The notes beneath the pieces are model-generated. The model saw nothing but the letters and a program-made list of their open reading frames with translations, was not told the origin of the DNA and made no database searches. A stretch of 64,000 nucleotides of DNA from Ophiocordyceps camponoti-saundersi (nom. inval.) (Eukaryota > Ascomycota > Sordariomycetes > Hypocreales > Ophiocordycipitaceae), in the NCBI GenBank assembly GCA_003339415.1, contig PDHQ01000126.1, positions 29,457-93,456 of the forward strand, given 5' to 3'. The translations under genes were made by a program, and so were the position numbers. Shown here one piece after another: positions 22,176-34,537 of this stretch. Numbering within the stretch: the first letter of the stretch is position 1; each line of letters begins with the position of its first letter.

Positions 22176-23854
22176 ATGGCGACCCTGGATGCTCGGGCCT
22201 CCCTGTCCTCTGGCGGGGGCGGTGACATGCACGCTGCGGCGACGTTGGACCTCCTGGTGCTGACGTTCAATTGTGCGAAGCAGCTCATCAACCCGGGTGT
22301 GTTTGCGAGGCACCTGCGATGGGCGATGAGGAGGAACTCGGGGGGAGTTTTGCCGGAGGTGGTTGTGTTGTGAGAAAAAACCCTCCCCCCCTCCTTTCTT
22401 TCCCCCCCTCCCAAAAGCTCAATTGAAATGATGACAGGTCGCTCCAGGAAGTGGCGCCGCTGAGCAAGGCGTTTGTGGGTGAGTATTTCTTGAGAGAGTA
22501 TTGGGAGAGGTTTGAGGAGGCGGTCAATGGCGCGGCTATGACGATGACGACCAAGAGGAAGAAGACGAAGACGAAGGAGACGGCGACGACGGCTTCGACG
22601 ATGACGATGACGACGACAACAACAGAACCTCCCCCTTACACGCTGATCAAAGTCCGAAATGTGGGCTACACTGCCATTATGCTCTTCGCGCGGCACTCTG
22701 CGCGCCTGAGCGCCGTTCACGAGGCCGAGGTGGGCTTCGGCGCCGCCGACATGGGGAACAAGGGCGCTATTGGCCTGCGCACGCTGTACTCGGACGACGA
22801 CGGAAGGACGACTGAGCTGACGTTTGTGGCGACGCATCTGGCGGCCATGGAGTGGAATCTGCCGCGACGGAACGCGAATTGGGCGGCCATTATGCGCGGG
22901 CTGACCTTTGCGAATCCGGAGGGGGTTCTTCTTGCTGAGGAAGAGGAGGGGGTGGAGGGGGAAGACGAAGACGACGAAGGAGCTCGTCTGTTGAACGGGG
23001 ACGAGGACGACGATGACGACAACCGTCAGCACGCCCGTCTGCGCCGCCGACTTCACGACCTCTCCGTCTACAAGCCGTCGTCGCACCTCTTCGTCGCCGG
23101 CGATCTTAACTACCGGATCGCGTCGACGCCGCCGCCGCCCGGTGCGTCGCTGCCCAGTCTCGACCCGCGGTCGCAGCACCACTTCCGGACCTTCTTGCCG
23201 CTGGACCAGCTCACGCGCGAGAGGCTTGCGGGCAGAACCCTGCACGGGCTGGTGGAGGCGCCGGTGACGTTTCCGCCCACGTACAAGTATCATCTGTCGA
23301 AGGGGGGTCGTGATGGAGACGGCGACGGGGAGGGGGGCTATTACGATGAGAGTAAGCATTACGAGGATGAGGATGAAGATGAAGATGTTGGCGGAGATAA
23401 CGAAAAGGACGTCGTTCGTTGGCGTTTCGCTTCCCATCGCTGGCCTGCCTGGACGGACAGGATCCTATACCTCGATGTGCCGTCCTGGCTTCAGGGCCAG
23501 CGGCGGATGCACGTCCGAGCCTACGACGCCCTCCCCGTCGTGCGCACCAGCGACCACCGCGCCGTCTTTCTGCGGGTCGACGTGCCTCTCGTCGCGCCGG
23601 CCGATCTCGTCCCTCGGCCATCATCATCATCATCTTCTTCTTCCTCGTCGGACGCGGCGGAGGACCCCCGGCTCCGTCTCCCCGCCGAGATCGACCCGGA
23701 GGCGTGGGCGCGGCGCAGGGCGGCGCGTCAGAAGGAACGTCTCCTTGGTTGGACTATGCTGCTTTGGAGCTCGCCTGAGGGCGCTTGGGTGCTTCTTGCG
23801 TCGTTGGTTGTGGCTGCTGGCGGGGCTTATTGGTTTTACTATGCGGGCGTGTGA
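22176..23854 (+). CDS. INP54: Tail-anchored inositol polyphosphate 5-phosphatase (Inp54-like)
   Basis: Exons 22176-22369 and 22438-23854 flank a 68-nt intron (GTGAGA donor, CAG acceptor). The product has 536 residues. The EEP/5-phosphatase motifs appear in order: LVLTFNCAK, VVLSLQEVAPL (the Mg-binding Glu), GNKGAIG, VATHLAAMEWNLPRRNANW, FVAGDLNYRI, RWPAWTDRILY and TSDHRAVF. These define removal of the 5-phosphate from PtdIns(4,5)P2. The last 30 residues form one hydrophobic segment (WVLLASLVVAAGGAYWFYYAGV). Yeast Inp54 is an ER tail-anchored enzyme, so an ER location is inferred. A Thr/Lys-rich low-complexity insert lies near residues 95-130, and acidic loops near 250 and 390 break the domain. 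It is convergent with the PKA gene. Confidence 0.9.
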
Positions 23855-24538
23855 AGAAGGGGTTCTTTTGCTTGCTGGGGTAGAGATGTTTCTTTGCCTT
23901 CTTACTAGTTGCTAGTATTGTAAAGAGGGATGGGAGAGATGAGTCGGGTTTACGGAGTATAAGAGGAGGATATCATGAGAACGCAAACTTATCCTTTGGT
24001 TATTATCGTTCAGTCTTGAGCAGAGACACGGATATATTTAACAAGAGGAAGGACATGGCGATACATGAGTTTGAACTGTTTTTATTCACTTTTTAACTCT
24101 TTTTTTCTTGGTCTTCTATCAAGTCTAGACGCGCCTCGTGTTGAGGCGGTTAATGAGACTGCCATCGTCGACGACGCAGCCTGCCATGGCGGTGTAGCGA
24201 ATGGCGCTTCCCTTTCTCTTGACTTCTCCTTTTTGACTTCTCGTTCTTCAGTCATGTCCACTTGCTGGATTGTGTCACCTTGTAGATTGAAGGGGGTGAT
24301 CATGTCATCATGCTGTCGGGTTGTGCAACGGTGGTTCACAAGGAAGAGCTCGAGATTGTCGTGAAAATAGCCGTGGGATAGGTGGGATGAGCTGTAGGAT
24401 GAGCTGTAGGAGACGTCCTGCCTCCCTCCAATTGATCGTGAATATCGATTGATGTTAATAGCCAAGCATACCCCCAATGGAACGACGCAAGTCAGGGAAA
24501 AAATAAACACCGAAGTCGAAGAAGTAAAAAGATGCCTT
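23855..24538. other. Convergent intergenic region
   Basis: These 684 bases separate the 3' ends of the 5-phosphatase (+) and PKA (-) genes. No gene is seen; both 3' UTRs are expected here. Confidence 0.6.
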
Positions 24539-25900
24539 TCAAAAGTCGTCGAAACAGTGATCGTATTGACGGGCCATGTCCGCAGTGTACTCGTCGTGAC
24601 CTTCGCCGTCGTCCTCGGGGTATGCGTCGAAGCACTGGGCGTCGCCGGGGTAGCGGATTGGGGGGATGATGGGGCCTGGACTGCGGCGGTTGATGACGTC
24701 GTCCCAGTCGACTGTTCGGAAGAAGGGGTGGTCCTTGACGAGGGCGGCGCCACCGCTCATGTTGCCTAGGCGGCGGGAGCGGTCGATTGTGCAGAGGGAG
24801 CGGATTAGGTGCTTGGCGTCGTCGGATATGGGGGGATCTTGGGGGAAGGTTATCGGTTTTTCGACGATTCTGCGAGGCTTCTTGGTTAGAAGAAGAGGAA
24901 CGAGAAGGGAGGAGTAGGGGATCAGTTGTGACGCACTGCTTGTAGATTTCGATGGGGTTTTGGTGCCAGAAGGGCGGGTAGCCTGTCAGGAACTCGTAGA
25001 TCAGGACGCCCAATGCCCACCAGTCGACGGCGGTGGTATGGCCTTCGTTATGGATGACCTCGGGGGCGAGATACTCGGGGGTGCCGCAGAGGGTGTAGGT
25101 CTCGACGGGGCGATCGTCGCACTGACCGAGGCGCTTAGCGAAGCCAAAGTCGACAATCTTGACGTGACCCTGACGATCGAGGAGCAGGTTCTCGGGTTTG
25201 AGGTCGCGATAGGCTATGCCGTCCTGCTGCTCGTGAAGAAACTCGAGAACGGCGACGATCTCGGCGGCGTAGAAACGAGCGACTTCCTCATCGAAGCGCC
25301 GCAGCTTGCGAAGATAACTGAAGAGCTCGCCACCGGGAACGTAGTCGAGGAGCATGTAAAGCGAGTCTCGATCGGAAAAGGAGGCTAGGAGATTGGTGAT
25401 GAAGGGGTGGCCAGCGACGTCGGCGAGGAGGGCGCGTTCGTGTCGTACGTGATCGACTTGTTTGAGCTTGATGACGTCGGCTTTTCGTAATATCTTGAGG
25501 GCGTATACTTGGCCGGAAGAGTCTTGCTCGAGGGCTATTGTGGAGGTTGCGGGACGCACGAGGCAGACGCGGGCGAAGGTGCCTTTTTATCCATTGTTTT
25601 GGACGAGAGACGATGCATTGTTGGAAGTCAGGATCAAGAGTGAGGCGAGGAGAGAGGGACGAGAGTGTGTATATGTGAAAGAGAGAGGCTGATAGGGAGG
25701 AGGGGGAGGGAAAGGGGAAGAGAAACGAGGTGTGAGGGCGGGGACGGACCGGTGCCCAGTGTGCGGATAAGCTTGAAGTTGCTGAGCTCAAGCTTGTGCA
25801 TTGGAGGTGGAGAGAGCCGGCTGGATTCGGAAGGATGAGAAGGGGCCAGCGCCATCATTGACGTCGTCGGAGCCGGCGGGTTGGCGACGCTGACGGCCAT
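24539..25900 (-). CDS. pkaC2: cAMP-dependent protein kinase, catalytic subunit 2
   Basis: Minus-strand exons are 25900-25750, 25582-24937 and 24869-24539, giving 375 residues. The first junction restores LGTG|TFARVCLVR, the glycine loop. The second gives EIYKQ|IVEKPITFPQ. Motifs in order are HKLELSNFKLIRTLGTGTFA, ALKILRK (catalytic Lys), IAYRDLKPENLLL, VDFGFAKR, TLCGTPEYLAPEV (activation loop Thr) and the C-terminal hydrophobic end HCFDDF. These are AGC-kinase PKA features. The short N-terminus and divergent core suggest the second fungal isoform rather than the main PkaC1. Splice sites are partly weak (GTCCGT donor and AAAAAG acceptor in intron 1). It would act in cytosol and nucleus under the cAMP-binding regulatory subunit. 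Confidence 0.92.
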
Positions 25901-26927
25901 TATATAATGGGGGGGAAACGACGAGTGTTCTCTTTGCCCAGGTGAGGTCGATGGGGATTCGTAGACGAGAGTATGTTGTAGAAAGAGGAGGAGGAGGAGG
26001 AGGAGGAGGAGAAAGGAGGAGAGGAGACAGCAGGGACAGGAGACGGTGAGTGAGATGGAGAGGTATCGTCCCTGAAACGGCGATCGGTCCAACGGCCCGA
26101 GACCGGCGGTTCGGAAGAGGGAAATATAAGGTTGCCGCGGGATGGGACGCGGGAATTGCAGGGGGGGAGTCTCTTGGAGAGGAAGAGAGGGGGGGGTTGG
26201 AAAGAGGGGGGGGGGAGACGGAGAGAGGAGTGAGAGAGAGATAGAGCGGGGAGGATTAAAGGATTATAACCGCTGTAATCGTACATGCGATGGCGGCAAT
26301 GACGCAACGGTCGGCCTACGACAGACACGGCTTAGACCAGGCGGCCGAGGCTCGATGTGTAAGTTGGAGTCGAAGGAGGGCGCGCCAATGACGTCCCCGT
26401 CTGCCGCTGACTGCTGCTTACTACGCCCTTCAATGGTATTAGCTCATCCGAGTGAGGAGGTACGTACTTGGAAGTAGCACATTGTGCACCTGTCAAGCCT
26501 ACTACCCTGGACCTGGAGAAATCGGGCTACCTTACCCCTATCTGCGCTGCCCGCTCCGTACCCCGCGTGTGAGATGGCGCTCAGGTAGCTGCTGCCTCGA
26601 CGGTATCCTCTACCTGATGCCGTACGCCGCTGTTGCTGTGTTTTCCAGGTAGCCGGTTCCTTGGCTCGGTCCCACGACAGCCCGTGCTCCGGCGGTGCCA
26701 CCAGCAACAGCAGCGCAGCAGCGGCAGCAGCAAAGCCCCCTCGCATCAACGTTGTTGAACGTCAACCCTCTCATCATCTAACATTGTACCTACCTACCTT
26801 ACTCTCCCATCACCGTTACCGGTCCTCGCACACCGCGGTTCCGTCCCTTTCTCCGTCCCTCTCTTTCCCTTCCCCTTCCTCTCGGCTTCCGTTTAGCCAT
26901 GCTGCGTCTTGGCTGACGAGCGACGAC
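25901..26927. promoter_or_regulatory. Divergent promoter region of PKA subunit 2 and the Gyp2-type GAP
   Basis: One kilobase between two divergent start codons. It holds a (GGA)n run near 25985-26010, CT-rich leader sequence before 26928, and a possible Ala/Ser-coding frame from 26661 that I treat as leader. No gene is seen. Confidence 0.5.
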
Positions 26928-29900
26928 ATGTTCTCCAACCTCTCCAACATCGTCCACCGCGCTCAGCAGCTCATCGACCCGACACAGGGCCTTAACCTAT
27001 CCAGCTCGGACCGTAACCCGTCCAAGGCGTCGCTCTTCCAGAGCCAATTTCGACTCCCGGCCTCGCAGTCGCCCCTCTGCGAGATCAACGCCGAACTCAC
27101 CATCCCGCCCTCCAACGCCACCCGTGGTGACCGCGACAGAGGATGGCATTATGCCGGCAAGCTGCACCTTTCCGAGGCCTACATGTGCTTCTCGACCACG
27201 CCCACTAGTTTCCTGCAATCGGCCAGCACGTCCAATTCGTCTGCTTTTACCGGCCAGACCCACGGCGCGGGGCCTAGTGGCAATGGCTTCACTTTCCCCC
27301 TCTGTGCTATTCGCAGGGTCGAGAGGCTAAATAGCCAGAATTTCCAGGTAAAGATGCTTATAATATCCCGATGATGAGGTAGAGAAAATAATGCATACTG
27401 ATACCCTGTAACACAGTTCGCTCTCGCCATCACCACTTGGAACGGCTTACTGACAGACGAGAAAGACGGCAATAATCCCCCCGACGCCCATGCCCGCGAG
27501 CAGCGCATCACTCTCCACCTCGCAGGCTCCCGTCCTGCTTGCGAAAAATTCTGCGACGGCCTGAAGAGGGGTCTGAGAGCCGGCGTCGGCAGCGTCAACA
27601 AGCTGCGCGGCGTCGTCGCCGAGTGCTATTCCCAGCACCTCCTCCGCCCCGACGACCGCAAGGCCGCCAGCCCCCCCGATGCCGGCCTCGGCATGCTCTT
27701 TCGCTATCCCGGCGACCCTAAGAAGCTGCGCGACCGCGCAAAGATGCGCCTTTGGGCCGAGTACCTGCGCGACAACGGTCGTAACGTCACACTCATCCGC
27801 CAGCCCACCTTTCACAAGCTCATCCGCGTCGGCCTGCCCAACCGGCTCCGCGGCGAGATCTGGGAGCTGACGTCGGGTTCCCTCTACCTTCGGCTCGAGA
27901 ACCCGACGCTCTACGCCGACACGCTCGACAAGTTTCGCGGCCAGGAGTCGCTGGCCATCGACGAGATCGAAAAGGACCTCAACCGTAGCCTGCCCGAATA
28001 CCCGGGCTTCCAGAGCCAGGACGGCATCGGCAGGCTGCGCCGCGTACTCACCGCCTACAGCTGGCTCAATGCTGACGTCGGGTACTGCCAGGCCATGAAC
28101 ATCGTCGTCGCCGCCCTGCTCATCTACATGTCCGAGTCGCAGGCCTTCTTCCTGCTCTCCGCCCTGTGCGACCGCCTCGTGCCGGGCTACTACTCGACAA
28201 CAATGTACGGCACTCTGCTGGATCAAAAGGTATTTGAGTCGCTCGTCGAGAGGACCATGCCAATTCTGTGGGAGCACCTCGTCAGGAGCGACGTCCAGCT
28301 GTCCGTCGTCTCCCTGCCGTGGTTCCTGTCGCTCTACGTGAACTCAATGCCCCTCATCTTCGCCTTTCGCGTCCTCGACGTTTTCTTCGTCGAGGGACCC
28401 AAGGTTTTGTTTCAGGTAGGGCTCGCCATCCTGCGTATCAACGGCGAAGAGCTGCTCGATGCCGCCGACGACGGTGCCTTCATCTCCGTCCTCAAGTCGT
28501 ACTTTGCCCGCCTCGACGAGTCGGCCCACCCGAGGTCGGAGAATCCCAAGCTCCGGGCCGTGACGCGCTTCCAGGAGCTCATGGTCGTGGCGTTCAAGGA
28601 GTTCGCAGCCATCACGCACGGCACCATCACCGATCTGCGTCTCAAGAAGAAGGATGCCGTTCTCAGCAACATTGAGAACTTTGCCAAGCGGACCGCCATC
28701 CGCAACCTCGGCCCGGATAGTAAATTGCTGAGTACCGACGAGCTAGGTGCCCTCTATGACCGCTTCTACAGCGTACTTTACGAACGTCAGCAGCGCGAAC
28801 ATCTGCTACAGGAGGAGCAGCGGCGAAAGGCCAGGTCGTTGTCGTCGGTCCACAGCCGTGGCGGCGCTGCTAATAGGAGACGCGCCTCGGCTGTCTTTGG
28901 GAGTGATGGCGGCGGAGCGCAGGATCAGACGGTGGAGAAGGGCCGGGTGGCGCTGGGGGCGAGCACCAGCCTCATGGACTACGACGCTTTCCGCGAGTTC
29001 CTGGCCGGTATGGCGAGGTGGGCCATTGCCGACTCGCCGAGTCACTCGAGGCGGGAGACGGGCGCCGGTTTCGACGGTGAGAAGAAGTTCCACAGCGCCC
29101 GGAGGGCTCCGAGCGTGTTATCGTTGCCCTGGGGCGCCGGGCCGACGCCGGCGGAGCATGATTTCCTGAGGCGGCTGTACGGCAAATGGGACGTGGACGG
29201 AAACTCGACGCTGACGCTGCAGAACGTGGTGACGGGGCTGGCGGGCATCAAGGGGAAGCACGACATCATGGGCACCATGACCTACTTCTTCGAGCTCTAC
29301 GACGACGACGGGGACGGCAGGGTGGACCGCGAAGGCATCCTGCGCATATCCGAGGCTCTGCTGTTCCTTTCGCGGCGCGGCCTCGAAGGCGCCGGCTCGT
29401 CGAGCGGCTCGAGCTCGACGCTCAACGGAGGCGATGGGCCGCACGAGTCTGCGGGCGCCATCACCAACGAGCGTTTCCTCGGCAGCGTCAGTGCCTTTAT
29501 TCGCCGGTGCTTCGAGTACGCCGACCCGGACCACCCTCAGAATAAGGATATGCAGGACGTGGCCGCGCGAGGGAAAGACAAGGAGCCGGAGCCGGGGCAG
29601 GCGGCGGCGGGCGCCTTTGCGATCGGAGACGACGAGGACGAGGAGGAGGACGATTTGCTCGTGCTCGAAACGGCCGCCCCGGAAAAGCCGGTGTCGTCGT
29701 CGTCGATTTCGCCTGCGTCGTCATCATCATCCAAGAAGAAGGCGTCGGACGTGGTGGCGGACGACGGAGCGGCGCCCCCTGATAGAGGTCGCCGTCTATC
29801 GAGGGCCAAGTCGGAGGCAGCCAACGCGGCGCTGGATCCGGCGCATCCGTTACACATGACGCTGCCTACGTTCAGGATGGTGGTGCTGGCAGATGAGTTG

Positions 29901-30452
29901 CTGGAGCAGTTCTTCGAGACGTGCTTCCCGTCGTCGTTCCGGGTGGTGGAAGGGGTGCGGTGCGGATCGGCGACGCCAACAAGCTCGTCGCTGACGACGT
30001 TTTCGAGCCTCGGCTTCGGCGGCGGCGGCGGCGGCGGGGGGCGGTCGCCGCTCGGGGTGCAGGCACCGCCGGGGGTCGGAAGGGGCCTTCGCGGGGTGCT
30101 GGACAACATCGTCACGGACGGGATGCGGGTGGCGACGGAGGTGCGCAGGCGTATGGAAGAGGCGCAGCGCGAATTGGAGAAGGAAGCCGTCCCGAGGCCG
30201 ACGACGACGGCCGCAGGTCCGGGGACGGCCGGGGCGGCGGAGGAAGAGTACGACGACGACGACGATGACGTGGGCGTCGCTGTCGGGGCGAGGACGGGCT
30301 CCGGCGGGGGATCCAACCAGGACATGGAGAGGAGGTCGGTTAAGAGTACTGATCGAGACCTGCTGGACGGGCTGGACGCCGGAGCTGGTGTGGAGGACGA
30401 GGCTGAAGGTGGCGAGGCTGAGGGGATGAATAGCGGATTGATGGATAGTTAG
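26928..30452 (+). CDS. GYP2: GRAM-TBC-EF-hand Rab GTPase-activating protein (Gyp2/Mdr1 type)
   Basis: Exons 26928-27347 and 27417-30452 (GTAAAG donor, CAG acceptor, 69-nt intron) give 1151 residues. A GRAM domain spans the junction (GWHYAGKLHLSEAYMCF ... FPLCAIRRVERLNSQNFQ|FALAI). The TBC domain follows at about residues 270-480. It shows the catalytic arginine finger IEKDLNR (about 323) and the glutamine finger GYCQAMN (about 361), so GAP activity on a Rab is expected. An EF-hand-like loop DDDGDGRVDREG lies near residue 770, as in yeast Gyp2 and vertebrate TBC1D8/9. The C-terminus is long, acidic and Ser/Gly-rich. The start is at MFSNLSNIVHRAQQ; the frame is open further upstream but that part looks like leader. 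The role is in endocytic or Golgi Rab recycling. Confidence 0.92.
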
Positions 30453-32131
30453 GCAGGCCGGTAGGATGGGATGGATAGACGGACGGAGGCGGCGAATTGG
30501 GACCGAAAGGTTACATAGATACATACGTTGTAGAGGAAGACGAAGAGAGGGGGGCGGGGGGGAGACGGGAGACGGGAGACGGAGAGAGAGTTTAGAGGAG
30601 GATGAGATAGAGAGAGCGAGAGAGCGTGAGGCTGAGAGGTGTGATCTGCGTGGATCGCCAGGCTCTAAGCCGTGGATCGGCGGATAGCGATGAGCGAGGT
30701 AAAGGACGAAAGCGACTTGTGAGAGTGGGGGAGGGGGATGACGTCAGGGCGGAAGCGTGGACAAGTTTCAGAGTTTTGGCGCAACCGTCGGCGCGTGGTG
30801 TCTCGTCTGATTTTGGTAGGAGCCTAGTTTCTTCTTCTTCTTCTGCTTCTTCGTCTTCTCCTCGTTCTTCTAAGGTTAAATACGCGTTTCTTTCCCCGTT
30901 TGTGATTTATACATGTCCTGAGTCGGGCGAGCCATGCCTGGTGCGGAAAGTCGATTTACACACCTACATCCACTCCAGGTCTTAGGTGTAGGTGGTACAT
31001 GGATAGGTGTACATCCACACACAGATGGAGATGGAGGAGTCAGAAGGAGGAGCAGAAGGAGGAGTAAGGTTGGTACGACTTTACGCGTTTGATTATATTG
31101 CGTACCTATTAAGCTTGGCAAGGCAGGGCGGCGGCGGCAGTGTGTGCTTTGCTGTGCCGTGCCGTGCTTGTTGTTTGTGTGTGCTGAGTTGGGAGGAGGG
31201 GGGGGAATCAATTGCACTGTATTGCGGCGCTGTGACGGGGTGATTTCATGGGCGACGGAGGGGGGAGGAGGGAGGATGAGGGGGAGGAGGGGGGGGAAAA
31301 CTCACTGTACGCCTTTATGGGATTACCTCTTCAGATCACGGTATGAAAACCTTGGTGCCTGGGGAGGCGGCACTGTACGGCATTCTGACTTTTATGCGGA
31401 TTCGGATGAGGAATAGAGAAACGAGGACACTGTGCGGCACTGCATCGCTGTCATGCTGGGCACACGGTGTGTTTAGCACGGTACGGATAGTGCCCTCATC
31501 GCAGTAATTTCCGCCCCGCCTCTCCCTCTCTCACTCTCTCTCTCACTTTCTCTCTGCCTCCCCTCTTCTTCTTCTTCTTCTTCTTCTTCTTCTTCTTCTT
31601 CTTCTCCTCCTCCCTCGCACTTCTTCTTCCATTCCCTCTCTCACTCTCAATCTTCGTTTTCTCTCTCTCAATCTCTCCCCCTCTTTTCACCATCTCTCAA
31701 AACTGCATCGATTACGGAGGTACATGCAGCGTTGAGGAAGAGAGGAGGGGAGACAAGGGGGAAAAAAAGGAGAGAGAGAGGAAACAAAAACGACTTAAAA
31801 GAAAACACACTCTCAACCCTGTACGAGATACGCAACATCGTTCCGTCTGATTCTTTTCAAACCGCCGCACGTTGCATCCCGGCCAACGAACGACGACTAT
31901 CTTCTTTATTTTGTTTCCCCTTAAGCGCAGATCCCGTCTTCGACGCCACCCCCCCCTTTTTCTCTCTCTACATAATCCATCTTGTAACAGTGTGGTATGA
32001 CGCTTCCTCACCCCCCCCCCCCGGTTTGATGGCTTGATGATTGACGTTGGACTTTAAGCGCTTCCTTTTATCTATCATCCTCCAATCCCTTCCCCCCCCC
32101 CCGGGCGTTGCCACGGCGCTATTGGCCCGCC
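30453..32131. other. 1.7-kb intergenic region upstream of PAL1
   Basis: No gene is seen. It contains a GA-rich 3' flank of GYP2, a pure (TTC)13 tract at 31565-31604 within longer CT-rich sequence, and C runs at about 32011-32022 and 32092-32102 close to the PAL1 start. It is likely the PAL1 promoter and leader. Confidence 0.55.
31565..31604 (+). repeat. (TTC)13 microsatellite
   Basis: An uninterrupted TTC/CTT triplet run inside the pyrimidine-rich region upstream of PAL1. Confidence 0.9.
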
Positions 32132-34038
32132 ATGCCTTTCCCAGAGGCTTTGCCGCCAGGTAAGGTTGTCTTCCATTCCAAACAATCCCTCCCCCTCCCT
32201 CGTTTTCAAGGGAGTTGCCCCCGGGGGGGAAGAGAGACCTCAGGGACGCTATGCATTGTACATTGGCTCTCCACCCCACCACTTTGTTGTCCCGCTGGTG
32301 GACGAGATTGCCGTGTTTCAGAAGTTGGAAAAAATCCTGATGTTTTTGTCTTCTTGTTGGTAGGATCTGCCCACAGCTCGGCCAGCCTCTCCTCCAACAA
32401 CCCCTTTCGCAACCGTGCCGCCTCACCCTCGAGCCCGGACGCTTTCCCTTCGCCGACGTCGCCGTTGGATGAAGCTCGACGCCGACCCCAGTCGAGAAAT
32501 CCCTTTGTCGACCAGCCGCCAGTCCTGTCTCTGCAGCTGCCCGGCGCCAACATGGCACACGCAGCCTCCAAGTCGCTATCGGCCGAGGAGATATTCGTGC
32601 GTCTTTGCCTTGACCAATATCGAACCGACGACGGCGAACAGGGAGCTGACGGAGATCAGGACTCGCTGACTCTGAGCGACGGCAAGCAGCAGCAGCAACC
32701 GCTCATCAAGCTGGCCGACGTCAACCCCCAGGACAAGGCCGCGTCGGCCCGTCGTGGTGACGGCCAAGGCATCGGCAAGCCCCTCGTCAAGTCGGCGTCT
32801 TCGTCCAAGGGAAGCCATCGCCCCACGCGATCGCAGGAAGAGGCGTTGAGGGCACGGAAGTCCGGTTCTCGGCCCGGCCCGTCCGACTCGCCGCAGCGCA
32901 AGCCGTCATCCCGACCGCGGCGTAATTCGGAGTCGTCCGTCATGGACCTCAGCACTCAACCCATCACGCAGGAGGAAATGAAGATGATCGAGGCCAAGCG
33001 TCTCCGCGACCGACAGCGCCGCGAGCGCGACGGCCGCTCCACAGGTCGCGACATCAAGACGGGCGGCGACGGTGCCAAGGAGAGGAGCAAGTCGAGACGG
33101 CCGAGCCGTCGGCTGGACATCATCGATCAGCTCGACGCCACGAGCATATACGGCACAGGGCGTATGTAATTCTCGCCACTCGCTTCTCTATGTGTGAGAG
33201 CGTGTGCATCATGAGCAAGTGCTGACTCTTTTCTCTTTTCTTGGCAGTTTTCCATCACGACGGCCCGTTCGACGCTCTCAATCCCCACCGCAACCGACAA
33301 AACAGCCGACGGGCGCCTATGCAGGCCTTTCCCAAGGACTCTCTCAACAATTCGCTCGGCGGAGCCGGACCCCTGAACCGCAACCCCGATCACGCCGTCT
33401 TCATGGGCAACGGCACGGACGAGGCCTTTCGCGACTACAACGGCGGCATGAGGAATAAGAACGGCTACAGCTATCCGGTCGTGTCCAACGGGGAGACGGC
33501 CATCTTCGACCCGGTGGCGCGGGGGTCGGTGGTGCACGGAGACGAGAGCCACGGTCTGGGGACGTCTACGTTCCTGGAGGGTACGCCGGCGGCGCGGACG
33601 GCGATTGCGCGGCGCGAGGCGGAACATGCGCAGGAGTTTGTCGAGTCGGGCGGTCTGCAGCGCAAGAAGTCGCTGGCGCAGCGGATACGGCACATCAACA
33701 AGGGCCCGCGCGACTTTGCGCCTTCGGGCCGTATGACGAACCCGGAGGCGACGTTTGCGCGGGCCTCGCCCGATGGCTCCGCCTCGGCCGGAATCGGCGT
33801 GTCAGACGCGAACCCCTTTTTCGCAGAGTTTGGCGAGGAGACGCTAACGGTGGTGAAGGCGAGCGGGGCTGGCAGCAACGATAGCCCGCCGCCAAGGACG
33901 TCGGGCGGTGTCCTGGACCGTCGAGCGGTGGCAGAAGCTGTGGAAGAGAAGCCGACGGGCATTATCGGCCGGATGAAGAGTCTGAAGGGGGGACGGAAGA
34001 CGCGAACTTCGGAGCAGGGGCCGGGGGTTGCCTTGTGA
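32132..34038 (+). CDS. PAL1: Pal1 family cell-morphology and endocytic coat protein
   Basis: Three exons: 32132-32159, 32364-33161 and 33248-34038. Introns have GTAAGG/TAG and GTATGT/CAG borders. The product has 538 residues. The Pal1 core spans the second junction: RRLDIIDQLDATSIYGTG|LF, then HHDGPFDALNPHRNR and AFPKDSLNNSL. Three NPF tripeptides are present (residues 22-24, 55-57 and about 463). In yeast, Pal1/Pal2 use NPF motifs to bind EH domains of Ede1 at endocytic sites. In fission yeast Pal1 works with Sla2 to keep the cell cylindrical. The rest is Ser/Arg-rich and probably disordered and phosphorylated. The first exon codes for only nine residues, and its in-frame join supplies the first NPF. 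Confidence 0.93.
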
Positions 34039-34537
34039 ATTTTGGGGGTGTCTTTTCTGTGTGTGTGGATTTTTCTTCTTCTCTGTCTTGGTCCCTTTTT
34101 TTTTCTTCTCTTTGTCTTTGGCTTGCCCGGTGTTTATGGCCAGAGGGACGGGCTGAGACGACAAGGATGACGACGACAACAACGTCAACAACAGACGGCG
34201 CCGAAGCGTCTATCGAGAGGAGCTTCTGTCTTTCTTCTTCTTCTTCTTCTGTTTCCTTGTTCCTCCTTTTGCTCGCCAGAGGATTCCTTACTAAGGCAGA
34301 TTGCTACGGGTAGGTATATTTCGCGTCTAGGGGTAGAGTTTATCCGATGGATGCATGCACGTGATTCAGTTTGTCCTTGTTTCAACGTCATGTCTTTTTT
34401 GAGCTCTCTCTCCTCTCTTGAGCTCTGTCTTTCTCTCTCTCCCCAGCTGTCTCTCACTCTCACCTCGGCTGTCTCTCTCTGTCTCTCTGTCTCTCTCTAT
34501 CTTCTCCCATTCATCTTGGCGATCGCAACACAAAACC
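34039..34537. other. Intergenic region, CT-rich promoter
   Basis: A 499-base spacer between PAL1 and the RecA-like gene on the same strand. TTC repeats near 34225-34250 and a CTCTCTGT-rich leader at 34390-34500 precede the start codon. No gene is seen. Confidence 0.55.

Noticed and set aside
22121..23437. 438-codon minus-strand frame opposite the 5-phosphatase
   Set aside because: Arg/Leu-rich shadow of the plus-strand gene; no domain.
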